A stretch of DNA of 64,000 nt, taken from positions 3,609,326 through 3,673,325 of the forward strand of contig NZ_CP084098.1 in NCBI RefSeq assembly GCF_036345015.1. The letters are read 5' to 3'. Origin of the DNA: Cyanobacterium sp. Dongsha4 (GTDB lineage Bacteria > Cyanobacteriota > Cyanobacteriia > Cyanobacteriales > Cyanobacteriaceae). A program made the position numbers and the translations under genes. Shown here one piece after another: positions 7,739 to 16,089 of this stretch. Each line of letters begins with the position of its first letter. Positions within the stretch are counted from its first letter, which is position 1. The notes below the pieces were generated by a model. That model had not been told where the DNA came from. It saw nothing but the letters and a program-made list of their open reading frames with translations, and did no database searches.

Positions 7739-10134
7739 ATATGTTTCTGAAAATCTAAATATTCCTTTATTTTTTCTACTTTAACTTTGTAAAAATACTC
7801 TTTTTGTAAATATTCTTGACTAATTATATCTTGAAAATTTTGCTTTGCCTCTAAATAATTTTCAGGAGGAAAAGTTTCTTGCACTTTGCTGAATATAATT
7901 TCTTCTTGCTGAATCCGAAAATTGACACCAATTAAAGGCAAAATATGACAAATTTTATTTAAGGATAAATCACTGATACATAATGTCTCTAATAAAGACT
8001 CTTTCTTAACGCTTTTTTTCTCTTGTAGGGATAGTTTAATAATGTTCAGAAATTGATGCCATAATTCTTCTGATTCTTTTTCTGATGAATGATTATAAGC
8101 TAGAATTAAACTACCTTTAGAAAACTTAGGCGAAACTGTAAATTGTGCTTTCGACGTAACCGCACCTTTGGTGATTACATCCTGATAACTACGATTAATT
8201 TCTGACCATTTAATGGGGCATTTATCTATAATTTTCCCATTAATATTTGCTAATTCATTGGTTTTTTTTGCTTGTCTATAATCAAGAATAGAAATATAAC
8301 TATTTTCTGCATAAAATATATTACTAAAATTACTTGGTTTTAAATCAATAATTCTTAAATAATAAATTTTCTCAGTGCTTTTGAAGCGATATTGATACTC
8401 AATAGTGCCGATAATATCATAAGTTTTATCTTCCTCAAGATTATCTTTTTTTGCTCCCCACCAGATAGCTTTAAACGGAATATCACAACTATCATCTTCT
8501 ATCCAAAACTCTAAAGTTAAATCTCTAGTATAATTCTGACTTTTGCCTTTAAACTTATCATATTTTTTCTCAAATAAGCCGTTAACATTACAATTTTTAA
8601 GCATTATTTTCACAGGAGGATTATTTATTGAATAAGGCTCAATAATTCCTATTTGTTGAAATAAAATATTATTCAAATCAAATATAGTTAAAACTAGGTC
8701 TATATTAATCGTGTGTGAATTCTGATAAATATCATTATTAATCTTTTGGCTAATCAACTCGGTTAAAATTGTAATGTTTTCTTCTAATATAAAAAAACTT
8801 AAACCATCTGAAGATAATTTATAGTCGATAATCCAATCTTTTTGACTAAATACTTGCTCCCAATACTCAACAATAAAGCCATAAATAAAGCCATAAAACA
8901 TATTATCTTGACCATAATTAGACAAAATTATAATAGGTAATTTATATAAATTATAAGTATTTTTTGCAACTAGATTGATAATATTTACATTCCATTGATT
9001 ACCTTTAAAAATTAAATATTTGTGATTACTTAAATCCAGCGAATCAACTTGTTTATGTATATACTGTAAATATGTATAATTTAAGTCTTGATAACTGAAG
9101 TATGCTTTTTCAATTTTGTTTATATAGACTGAATTTTTATTTTGATCTTTATTAGTGATAACATTAATTATATCTTTAGGATTACTATACATTCCTATTA
9201 AAGTATTAAATTTTTCACTTATTCCTTGATAAGTATTTAAAGGATAATAACCATTTTTTTTGCATACTTCTATTAAAAGTTGTGTTCCCAAATTATGCTC
9301 TTTTTTTAACATCTTTATTCCTTTTAGAAGTAAATATCGATTATTTCCCCATAAATTATGTTTTCCTTGTAATAAGTCTAAAGCAATTAACAAGAACAAA
9401 TTATCTAAGTTAATATTTTCAGACAAACGAGAGAATAACTTTTTAATAAGAAAAAATGCGATCACGGAATGTGCGGCTACGCCAAAAGCACCTTCAGATA
9501 AAGAATAATCAGGATGATTTTTTTGTAAAATATGAGGGTTAAGCCATGCACAAACAAGAGGTTTATCTACAGATAAAAAAGTATTTTCAACGATAATAAT
9601 ATCCATACCTAGACTATTAGCATACTCAATTTCTTGATAATTTTTACTTCCCATTCCAGCACAAATAATTAATTTATAACCATCATCTGCTAAGTTTTTA
9701 ATCTCTGGACAATTTAATCCAAATTTAGGTAAATTTCTTGAAGGAAAATAGTAGGATAATTGATTATTTTCTTCTTTAAAAATATTCTTTAATCCTGTAT
9801 ATAGGATGGCAGTTGTAATGATACTATCGCAAGAATAATCACCCCAAATAGCAATTTTTTCTTGTTTCTCACTTCCTTCAATTAATCTAGTAACAGCAAC
9901 GTCAATTTCTTGTGCAAAGATAGAATTATTATTGTAAATACATTGAGGATTAAAAAAATGTTCTAAATCTTGTTTAGTACAAATATTTCTTTTCCACAAT
10001 AATAAAGCTAAAACTTTAAAATCTTTTAGTTGATTTTGTTGTTGATTATTAACAATATTATTTACTTGAATAAAAAAGTCATTAGGGATATTTTCATCAG
10101 AATTAAAATACCATAAATTATTACTTTTATACAT
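7735..10134 (-). CDS. RecJ/DHH-family protein with degenerate catalytic motifs
   Basis: The 799-residue protein follows the RecJ plan: an N-terminal LWYFN...LKDFKVLALLLWKRN region, a DHH-type core starting at IAIWGDYSCDSIITTAIL, then DHHA1-like and OB-like parts. The metal-binding signatures of active RecJ are altered. DYDADG is replaced by DYSCDS, the TVDNG motif by CAGMGS, the DHH triad by ENT (IIIVENTFLS), and ALGTVAD by ALDLLQG. The DHHA1 GGH motif is also not recognisable (YKLSSDGLSFFILEEN). Active RecJ is a 5'-3' single-strand exonuclease; this copy is predicted to be catalytically inactive, perhaps structural or DNA-binding as in Cdc45. Family assignment is from fold-level motif order. 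A true RecJ may exist elsewhere in the genome. Confidence 0.75.
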   Translation of the reverse strand: MYKSNNLWYFNSDENIPNDFFIQVNNIVNNQQQNQLKDFKVLALLLWKRNICTKQDLEHFFNPQCIYNNNSIFAQEIDVAVTRLIEGSEKQEKIAIWGDYSCDSIITTAILYTGLKNIFKEENNQLSYYFPSRNLPKFGLNCPEIKNLADDGYKLIICAGMGSKNYQEIEYANSLGMDIIIVENTFLSVDKPLVCAWLNPHILQKNHPDYSLSEGAFGVAAHSVIAFFLIKKLFSRLSENINLDNLFLLIALDLLQGKHNLWGNNRYLLLKGIKMLKKEHNLGTQLLIEVCKKNGYYPLNTYQGISEKFNTLIGMYSNPKDIINVITNKDQNKNSVYINKIEKAYFSYQDLNYTYLQYIHKQVDSLDLSNHKYLIFKGNQWNVNIINLVAKNTYNLYKLPIIILSNYGQDNMFYGFIYGFIVEYWEQVFSQKDWIIDYKLSSDGLSFFILEENITILTELISQKINNDIYQNSHTINIDLVLTIFDLNNILFQQIGIIEPYSINNPPVKIMLKNCNVNGLFEKKYDKFKGKSQNYTRDLTLEFWIEDDSCDIPFKAIWWGAKKDNLEEDKTYDIIGTIEYQYRFKSTEKIYYLRIIDLKPSNFSNIFYAENSYISILDYRQAKKTNELANINGKIIDKCPIKWSEINRSYQDVITKGAVTSKAQFTVSPKFSKGSLILAYNHSSEKESEELWHQFLNIIKLSLQEKKSVKKESLLETLCISDLSLNKICHILPLIGVNFRIQQEEIIFSKVQETFPPENYLEAKQNFQDIISQEYLQKEYFYKVKVEKIKEYLDFQKHI
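9468..9493. repeat. Short GC-rich repeat inside the RecJ-like gene (copy 1)
   Basis: This 26-nt stretch matches 51690-51715 at 23 of 26 positions, in the same strand orientation, with the shared core GTGCGGCTACGCC. It is much richer in GC than the surrounding gene. On the coding (minus) strand it encodes GVAAHSVIA. Confidence 0.5.
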
Positions 10135-10205
10135 GACTGATATTTCTAATTATTAACTATTTTTGTCAAAATATATGCCAAAATATATTAAGTTTAACTC
10201 CGAAC

Positions 10206-12131
10206 TCACGAGATCTTAAAATTAGTAATCCAAAGACACTGATAAGGTTGTAAAGTATATTTATCATGGATATTGTCGATCGCACTATGACTAATTAAGT
10301 CGAACCATTTTTCCGTATCAATCAGGTTAAGTTGAGATAGAATTAGATTTTGTCGTTGTTTGCTGAGATTGTGAATACAGAAAATACTCTGAGAGCGATC
10401 GCTACTTTGTCTCCAGAATGTAAACAATGCCCGATTTAAGGGATGTAAAGTATATTGGGTTGCATTGGGGTGAAAGGCAGGTTGTTGACGACGAATCTTG
10501 ATTAAACGAGATAATTTATTTAAAACAATACTTTGGTCAGATTGAGGATTTTCTAATTGGGCTTTTAACTCTTGATAATCCCACTTATGACGATTAATAG
10601 CTCGATTTTGCCCTGTTTTGACCACATTCTCCTCATTATTGCTTGTTGCTAACAAACTATGAATATAAAACGCTGGAATCCCTTCCAAAGCTAACATGAT
10701 AGTCTGAGAACATAAAAACCTTTCTATCTGCCATTGATCTTCCCCTTCCATAGTACCTTTCATGGCAGAAAACCAAGAAATATTTATTTCATAGGGGGAT
10801 TCACTGCCATCAGGTTGTTGACGATAGCTGATTTTTCCGCCAAATTCCTGCATTTTTGTCAATAAGGTTTGATATTCTTCCTCTCTTAATAACCCTTCTG
10901 CCGGGCGTAAACCAATGCCATCATGGGAAGCCGTAAAGTTGAAATACGCACATCCTTTAGGGGCAGGGGGCATTCTCATCATCCATGTTTTGAGATGGTC
11001 TGATCTTCCTTGTATTAAAGCATTTAATAATAGGGGAGGCAAACTAAAATTATAAATCATGTGGGCTTCATTGCCATTACCAAAATAGCTCAAATTTTCC
11101 CAGTTAGGAACATTTGTTTCTGTAATAATAGCAATAGTGGGATCTAGCATTTGACAAATTTCCCGAATCAGGCGAATTATGGTATGAGTTTCAGGAAGGT
11201 GAATGCAAGTTGTGCCAATTTTTTTCCAAAGAAATCCCACTGCATCAAGACGAATATATTTAATGCCGAGTTCAATATAAAAAATAATGATTTTGATATA
11301 TTCAAGTAATACATCAGGATTGGCAAAATTAACATCTATTTGATCAGCACTAAAGGTACTCCAAACATATTTTTCTCCTGTCTTGGTTTCTACTTTAGTT
11401 AGCAATGGCGTACTACGAGGACGAACAACAGATGATAAGTCAGTATCAGGATCAACAGTTATAAAATAGTTACATTCAGGCTCTTTCCCTTCTTGAAAAT
11501 TTTTAAACCATTGATGTTGGCTTGAAACGTGATTAATCACTAAATCGATCATTAAATTAAATTGAAGTGCGATCGCATTTATATCATCCCAATTTCCTAA
11601 TTTTTCGTCCACTTGTAAATAGTCAATAACAGCAAAACCATCATCAGAACTATAGGGATTAAATGGTAAAATATGAACTCCTGTAATAGTATCTTGAAGA
11701 TAATTCTCTAAAAAATTAGCCAGAGTAACTAAAGGTTTTTCCGAAGATTTACTATCTTTTATCGTATCCCCATAAGTGATTAACTGTACATTGTTTTCAC
11801 TCCATTTATGCCAATTAATCGTCAAAGACTCAGCAAATTTATCCTCTATCAAACTGTAAATTATTTTCAGTAAACTCTCACTAATTTCAGGGGTATATAA
11901 AACATCTAATAAAGGTTTAATTTTTAGATTAAAATATTTTTGATTATCATTTTTTTTCTGATTAACATTTTCTAAATAATTTGCTTCTTTATCTTGAAAA
12001 CTATCTTGATTTTTTAGTATTTTGAGTATATTTTGTAATTTTTTTCTATTTTCTGACTTTTTGTCTAATCTTTCTAAAAGAATTTTAATTTGTGTTAATA
12101 ATTGCTGATCAAAATCTTTAAATTCAGTCAT
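10206..12131 (-). CDS. GH13 sugar phosphorylase (sucrose-phosphorylase-like, subfamily 18)
   Basis: The (beta/alpha)8 amylase-superfamily motifs are present: IDLVINHVS (region I), YIRLDAVGF with the Asp nucleophile, IITETNVPN with the Glu acid/base, and TASHDGIGLRP with the transition-state Asp. The long loop and PFNPYSSDDGF near the start are typical of subfamily 18, which cleaves sucrose, glucosylglycerate or glucosylglycerol with phosphate. Which substrate applies here cannot be decided by eye; the last two are compatible-solute sugars. The ATG at 12131 (MTEFKDFD) is preferred because it leaves 162 nt of divergent promoter space before ccaA. An in-frame GTG at 12251 would add 40 residues but leave only 42 nt, and no ribosome site is visible there. 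Confidence 0.85.
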   Translation of the reverse strand: MTEFKDFDQQLLTQIKILLERLDKKSENRKKLQNILKILKNQDSFQDKEANYLENVNQKKNDNQKYFNLKIKPLLDVLYTPEISESLLKIIYSLIEDKFAESLTINWHKWSENNVQLITYGDTIKDSKSSEKPLVTLANFLENYLQDTITGVHILPFNPYSSDDGFAVIDYLQVDEKLGNWDDINAIALQFNLMIDLVINHVSSQHQWFKNFQEGKEPECNYFITVDPDTDLSSVVRPRSTPLLTKVETKTGEKYVWSTFSADQIDVNFANPDVLLEYIKIIIFYIELGIKYIRLDAVGFLWKKIGTTCIHLPETHTIIRLIREICQMLDPTIAIITETNVPNWENLSYFGNGNEAHMIYNFSLPPLLLNALIQGRSDHLKTWMMRMPPAPKGCAYFNFTASHDGIGLRPAEGLLREEEYQTLLTKMQEFGGKISYRQQPDGSESPYEINISWFSAMKGTMEGEDQWQIERFLCSQTIMLALEGIPAFYIHSLLATSNNEENVVKTGQNRAINRHKWDYQELKAQLENPQSDQSIVLNKLSRLIKIRRQQPAFHPNATQYTLHPLNRALFTFWRQSSDRSQSIFCIHNLSKQRQNLILSQLNLIDTEKWFDLISHSAIDNIHDKYTLQPYQCLWITNFKIS

Positions 12132-12293
12132 AATTATCTTTGCTATTAGTCTTACTTTTATTTCATCTAGGCTATCATGAGGTTTCGGATTATAGTGTTG
12201 TATTAGCAACGAAAATTTAATTTTTTTCTCCCTTGATTTGAGTACCTCCACTTAGTATAATTATCTGCTTAGACGAGACATCAAGCTATAGTT

Positions 12294-13148
12294 ATGAAAA
12301 AACTTATCGAAGGATTACACCGATTCCAAGCAGGTTATTTTAAAAGTCATCAGGATTTATTTGAAAGTTTATCTCACGGACAAAAGCCCCGTATCTTATT
12401 TATAACTTGCTCTGATTCTCGTATTGACCCAAATTTAATCACTCAAGCCAATGTCGGGGAATTATTTGTTATTCGTAATGCAGGTAATATTATTCCCCCC
12501 TTTGGAGCTACAAATGGCGGAGAAGGAGCGGCCGTAGAATATGCGATCGCAGCTTTGGGAATAGAACAAGTGATCGTCTGTGGTCATTCCCACTGTGGAG
12601 CGATGAAAGGATTATTAAAAATGTCCAAATTAGCAGAAGATATGCCCTTAGTTTACGAGTGGTTAAAACAAGCAGAAGCCACCCGCCGCCTGATAAAAGA
12701 GAACTATACTCATGTTCCCGAAGAGAATTTATTAAGAATTACCGTTGCGGAAAACGTCTTAACTCAACTAGAAAATCTTAGCACTTATCCCATTGTTCGT
12801 AGCAGACTACACCAAGGCAAATTATCTCTTCATGGATGGGTTTATAACATTGAAAGAGGAGAAGTATTAACCTATGATCCTGTAGTTCATGATTTTGTCA
12901 CCTTAGAACAAAGAAACAACTCACAAGAACCAGAATATATCTATAATTTACACCCTAGTTGTTCTGTCTCTCAAGCAGAAGGTTGTCGAACTTATGGTAT
13001 CGAGGAAGATAATAATAATCACAGCATTACTAATCACCAAATAGCCAACACTATCACCCATACTCAAAACAATGAAACCCCCAACCTACCTCGCTCTAAC
13101 CGCCTCAGTCAAGAACAAGCAGAAAGAATTTATCGGGGTTCAAGATAG
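12294..13148 (+). CDS. ccaA: Beta-class carbonic anhydrase, carboxysomal CcaA type
   Basis: It interconverts CO2 and bicarbonate, supplying CO2 to Rubisco inside the carboxysome. The zinc ligands are visible as Cys39 (CSDSR, with the Asp41/Arg43 dyad), His98 and Cys101 (GHSHCGA), the same numbering as known for Synechocystis CcaA. Beyond the ~200-residue catalytic core it has a C-terminal extension of ~75 residues ending LSQEQAERIYRGSR. That tail type is typical of CcaA/IcfA proteins, in which it mediates carboxysome association (via CcmM). Total length is 284. It is divergent from the sugar phosphorylase. Confidence 0.93.
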   Translation: MKKLIEGLHRFQAGYFKSHQDLFESLSHGQKPRILFITCSDSRIDPNLITQANVGELFVIRNAGNIIPPFGATNGGEGAAVEYAIAALGIEQVIVCGHSHCGAMKGLLKMSKLAEDMPLVYEWLKQAEATRRLIKENYTHVPEENLLRITVAENVLTQLENLSTYPIVRSRLHQGKLSLHGWVYNIERGEVLTYDPVVHDFVTLEQRNNSQEPEYIYNLHPSCSVSQAEGCRTYGIEEDNNNHSITNHQIANTITHTQNNETPNLPRSNRLSQEQAERIYRGSR

Positions 13149-13201
13149 CACATCATCACCTATTGGAGAGAAATAAGATAGTATTCTGTTTTTGATAAAA
13201 C

Positions 13202-13450
13202 TTAAGTGGGAATAGCCTCTCCGGGGCGTAATCTTGCCCATCTGCCCATATCCTCAGTAAAACTTGCACATCCTACCACATCCCATTCCATCTCAATATA
13301 ATCTTGTTGAGGACGAATATTAACGTTTATAGAAGGTTCAACGGGTTCAAAATCGGGACTTTCCGTCAAATGGGGTTGTTGATGTTGAGCTTCTACCGCA
13401 TAATAAGTATTACAGCGATCGACATACAAACAATTAACACAAATACACAT
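13202..13450 (-). CDS. ycf34: Ycf34 family protein
   Basis: This 82-residue protein begins MCICVNCLYVDRCNTYY. The N-terminal cysteine cluster (Cys2, Cys4, Cys7, Cys13) and the C-terminal WDVVGCASF are diagnostic of Ycf34, found in cyanobacteria and algal plastids and reported to carry an Fe-S cluster and affect photosynthetic electron flow. It converges with ccaA, leaving 53 nt between the stops. Confidence 0.93.
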   Translation of the reverse strand: MCICVNCLYVDRCNTYYAVEAQHQQPHLTESPDFEPVEPSINVNIRPQQDYIEMEWDVVGCASFTEDMGRWARLRPGEAIPT

Positions 13451-13547
13451 AACTTTTTCAGGGGCTAATGTATCCTAACTATCACCTTAGCTCAAGTTCT
13501 TCATTTTCAACTATATTTCAAAAATTATTATCTATTTTAAAAAAATA

Positions 13548-13766
13548 TTACAGAGAACTGCCAAACACCTCATTCTCTCTGCCTATCCACCATTCCCCCA
13601 ACTTCATTAAATCTTGATGAATGTCCATTAATTGATTGATATATTCCGTTTCCGAAAGAGATTCCTTACTTTCTTCCAATTTTTTGAGTCTTAACTGTAT
13701 TAACAACCAAGGTTTTGATATTCCTTGACTTTGCTCTATATATCTAGCTAAATCTTTACTATTCAT
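13548..13766 (-). CDS. Small helical hypothetical protein, 72 residues
   Basis: No family recognised. It is soluble and predicted helical (MNSKDLARYIEQSQGISKPWLLIQ..., ending LGEWWIGRENEVFG), consistent with a short cyanobacterial conserved gene. It lies 97 nt upstream of ycf34 on the same strand, and divergent from the DUF3370 gene. Confidence 0.65.
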   Translation of the reverse strand: MNSKDLARYIEQSQGISKPWLLIQLRLKKLEESKESLSETEYINQLMDIHQDLMKLGEWWIGRENEVFGSSL

Positions 13767-13889
13767 GATAATGATTGATAATAATTATTTAAAATTTTAT
13801 GGTAACATCAACAGATTATTTAACTTGTTGAGAAACCTATCTTAGTTGAACGAGTCTATTCATAACAATTATTTATTAAGAATTAATTT

Positions 13890-15230
13890 ATGTTAGAGCT
13901 AATATCATTCTTCTTCAATCAACCATCACCTTCTATTATTCTCGCTCAAAATAATACCCCTGCCATAGTCACTGAAGAAAATAACACAATTCGCCCCCTC
14001 ACAGGGGAATTAAACCAAATACCCGTATTTAACAGTAATAGCCCCGAATTAATTGTAGGAGAGGGAATTCTACTTTCTACTTTTCCTCCCGACAATAAAA
14101 ATACCCCTAAAGCCCATTTAAACTATCCCTTACAAGGAAGATTCGATATTTTTGCTCATCATGTTGCCAAGGCAGTTGACGAAAATGACACTAGAACTCT
14201 TTATTTAGGTATAATTCTTCAAAATCCCACCAACAAAACAGTTACCATCGATATTTTGCAGGGAGCGAGTTATTTAAGCCAACCGGATGCCCCTTTCATT
14301 AAACAACCTTCTCTGGTGGAAAGCAGCAACACTTACGCAGGGCCAGGTAGTAGAGTAATGGGGGAAATATTACAAGAAAAACGCCAAGATATTTTTCCTG
14401 CTCAAATTACCTTAAAAGCAGGGGAAAGCAAAATGTTGTTAAATGCCCCTATTCCAGTACAAACCCTTGAACCAAAAATTAACGGGCGTTCAACTTATAT
14501 GAGATTATTAAGTGATGGAGAAGTCTATGTAGCTAGTTTAGCTATGTATCGAGATGAAGAAAATAATCCCCCTAGTTTATCTCAATGGCAAGATTTATTA
14601 AGTAACGGGGAATTATCCGCCCCCAGAGATTTAGCACCAACTCCTCCCGATGCGACTGGAAAAAGGATTTATGGCAGGGTAGCAGGAGTATCTATTGGTA
14701 ATCAATGGAAAACAGATTTAGTTGACTCTGTTAATAGCACAATTTTGACTATTCCCGAATCAGGAAAGGCTTTTTCCTATGGCTTAAGCACTTTAGTAGG
14801 AGGAACTTTTGGACTTAATCAAGTACAAACTGCACCTTTAGCTGTGAGATACCCAGATACCGCCTATAGCGCCCATGGAAATTACGGTGTCGAGTATAGT
14901 TTGACTTTGCCTCTGTTTAATCCTAACAATGAAAGTAAGACTGTTAATATTGCTTTTTCTACTCCTCTTAAGCAAGAGACTCCAGAAATTAATTTTTTTG
15001 AAAACCCACCAAATCAAGTCTTTTTCCGAGGATTAGTACAAGTTAAATATAATGATGATCAAAATATACCCCGTTGGCGTTATTTTCATTTAGTGCAGAA
15101 TCGTGGACAAAAAGGAGAAAATTTAGTAACAGTGACAATACCTCCTCAAGGACAAAAGTTAGTATCCATAGACTTTCTTTATCCCCCTGATGCTACTCCT
15201 CCGCAAATCCTGACGGTGGAAACCAATTAA
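13890..15230 (+). CDS. DUF3370 family protein, probably exported
   Basis: The 446-residue protein matches the cyanobacterial DUF3370 family: RPLTGELNQIPVFNSNSPELIVGEG near the start, YAGPGSRVMGEILQ, and the C-terminal PPQGQKLVSIDFLYPPDATPPQ. The first 20 residues are hydrophobic and end at ILAQNN, which could be a cleaved signal peptide; an in-frame stop just upstream fixes this start. The rest is predicted beta-rich with no membrane helix, so a periplasmic or cell-wall location is inferred. The function of the family is unknown. Confidence 0.82.
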   Translation: MLELISFFFNQPSPSIILAQNNTPAIVTEENNTIRPLTGELNQIPVFNSNSPELIVGEGILLSTFPPDNKNTPKAHLNYPLQGRFDIFAHHVAKAVDENDTRTLYLGIILQNPTNKTVTIDILQGASYLSQPDAPFIKQPSLVESSNTYAGPGSRVMGEILQEKRQDIFPAQITLKAGESKMLLNAPIPVQTLEPKINGRSTYMRLLSDGEVYVASLAMYRDEENNPPSLSQWQDLLSNGELSAPRDLAPTPPDATGKRIYGRVAGVSIGNQWKTDLVDSVNSTILTIPESGKAFSYGLSTLVGGTFGLNQVQTAPLAVRYPDTAYSAHGNYGVEYSLTLPLFNPNNESKTVNIAFSTPLKQETPEINFFENPPNQVFFRGLVQVKYNDDQNIPRWRYFHLVQNRGQKGENLVTVTIPPQGQKLVSIDFLYPPDATPPQILTVETN

Positions 15231-15429
15231 TAAACATCAGTTTGGCTTAGAAATATCAAATAAGTACAGGTTTTAGGTTTCGGGTTGTATTTGCTTATCT
15301 CAAATTCAGGTTAGTTAGAAAAACAGTGCAATTAGAGCAAAATTTTAGGAGAATTTTCTTTGAGCCAAATCAAAAATCTTAAGCTATAATCAGGGCTATA
15401 GCTAATTATAAGAGTTAGTCAGCCTAGTT

Positions 15430-15580
15430 CCTTAATACTAATTAATTCCCAATTATTATTAGGAAGCGGGGGAACCAATTTAGGGGCTTATTTTTGGAGT
15501 ATTTCCAGAAAAGAACATCTCTCAGTTCTCGTCCGTCAGCTAACCTCGTAGGCATTGAGAGGAGACTAAAGAATAGGTAT
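15430..15580 (+). ncRNA. c-di-AMP riboswitch (ydaO/yuaA type)
   Basis: In the 859-bp gap before the permease gene, the conserved ydaO blocks appear in order: GCGGGGGAACCAATTTAGG at 15466, then GGGGC, then CCGTCAGCTAACCTCGTAGG from 15532, followed by an AGAGGAGA block at 15557. The spacing fits the two-fold-symmetric aptamer that binds c-di-AMP. In other bacteria this class mostly turns off K+ uptake, osmolyte and cell-wall genes when c-di-AMP is high. The only downstream gene in the same direction is the permease at 16090. Boundaries are approximate; the ~500 nt from the aptamer to that gene show no ORF and no obvious terminator that I can fix. Confidence 0.87.
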
Positions 15581-16089
15581 TTGTAAAAACCTCCAATTCA
15601 TTTAGGTATTCCTAATTGACAAAACTCTTCATCTATAAAATAATCCTTTTTGAATTTGGAGCAATTCAGATTATGAGTGTGAAATATATTAAATAGAATT
15701 TGTGATTGATTCTGATTAGTTAAATGTGAAATAGTAAAGGGTTTGTTGTGACTTATCTTTAAAAAATTTGAAATCCCTCAAAGAGCAAATACAAACTTTT
15801 GCTTATTTAATTTGAGCTACTTAATAGTATCTCTTTTTGATGCTTTTTGCCCGTTTTAATAAGTTTTAATTTGTTAAAAAACACCTCTTTCATAAGATCA
15901 ATATTAAATATTTTTTGAGTTTATCAAATTTTAATTAAGCTGAATAATTGATTTTCATTTTAAAAAATAAAGTTTCGATCGAGAAAAACCGAGCTTTTAT
16001 TTACTGGTCATTATCTACTTATCTACTCTCAAACTGTATTTTATTTCTTCATCAAAACCTAATTCTCTGAATAAACATAAATATCAAAC

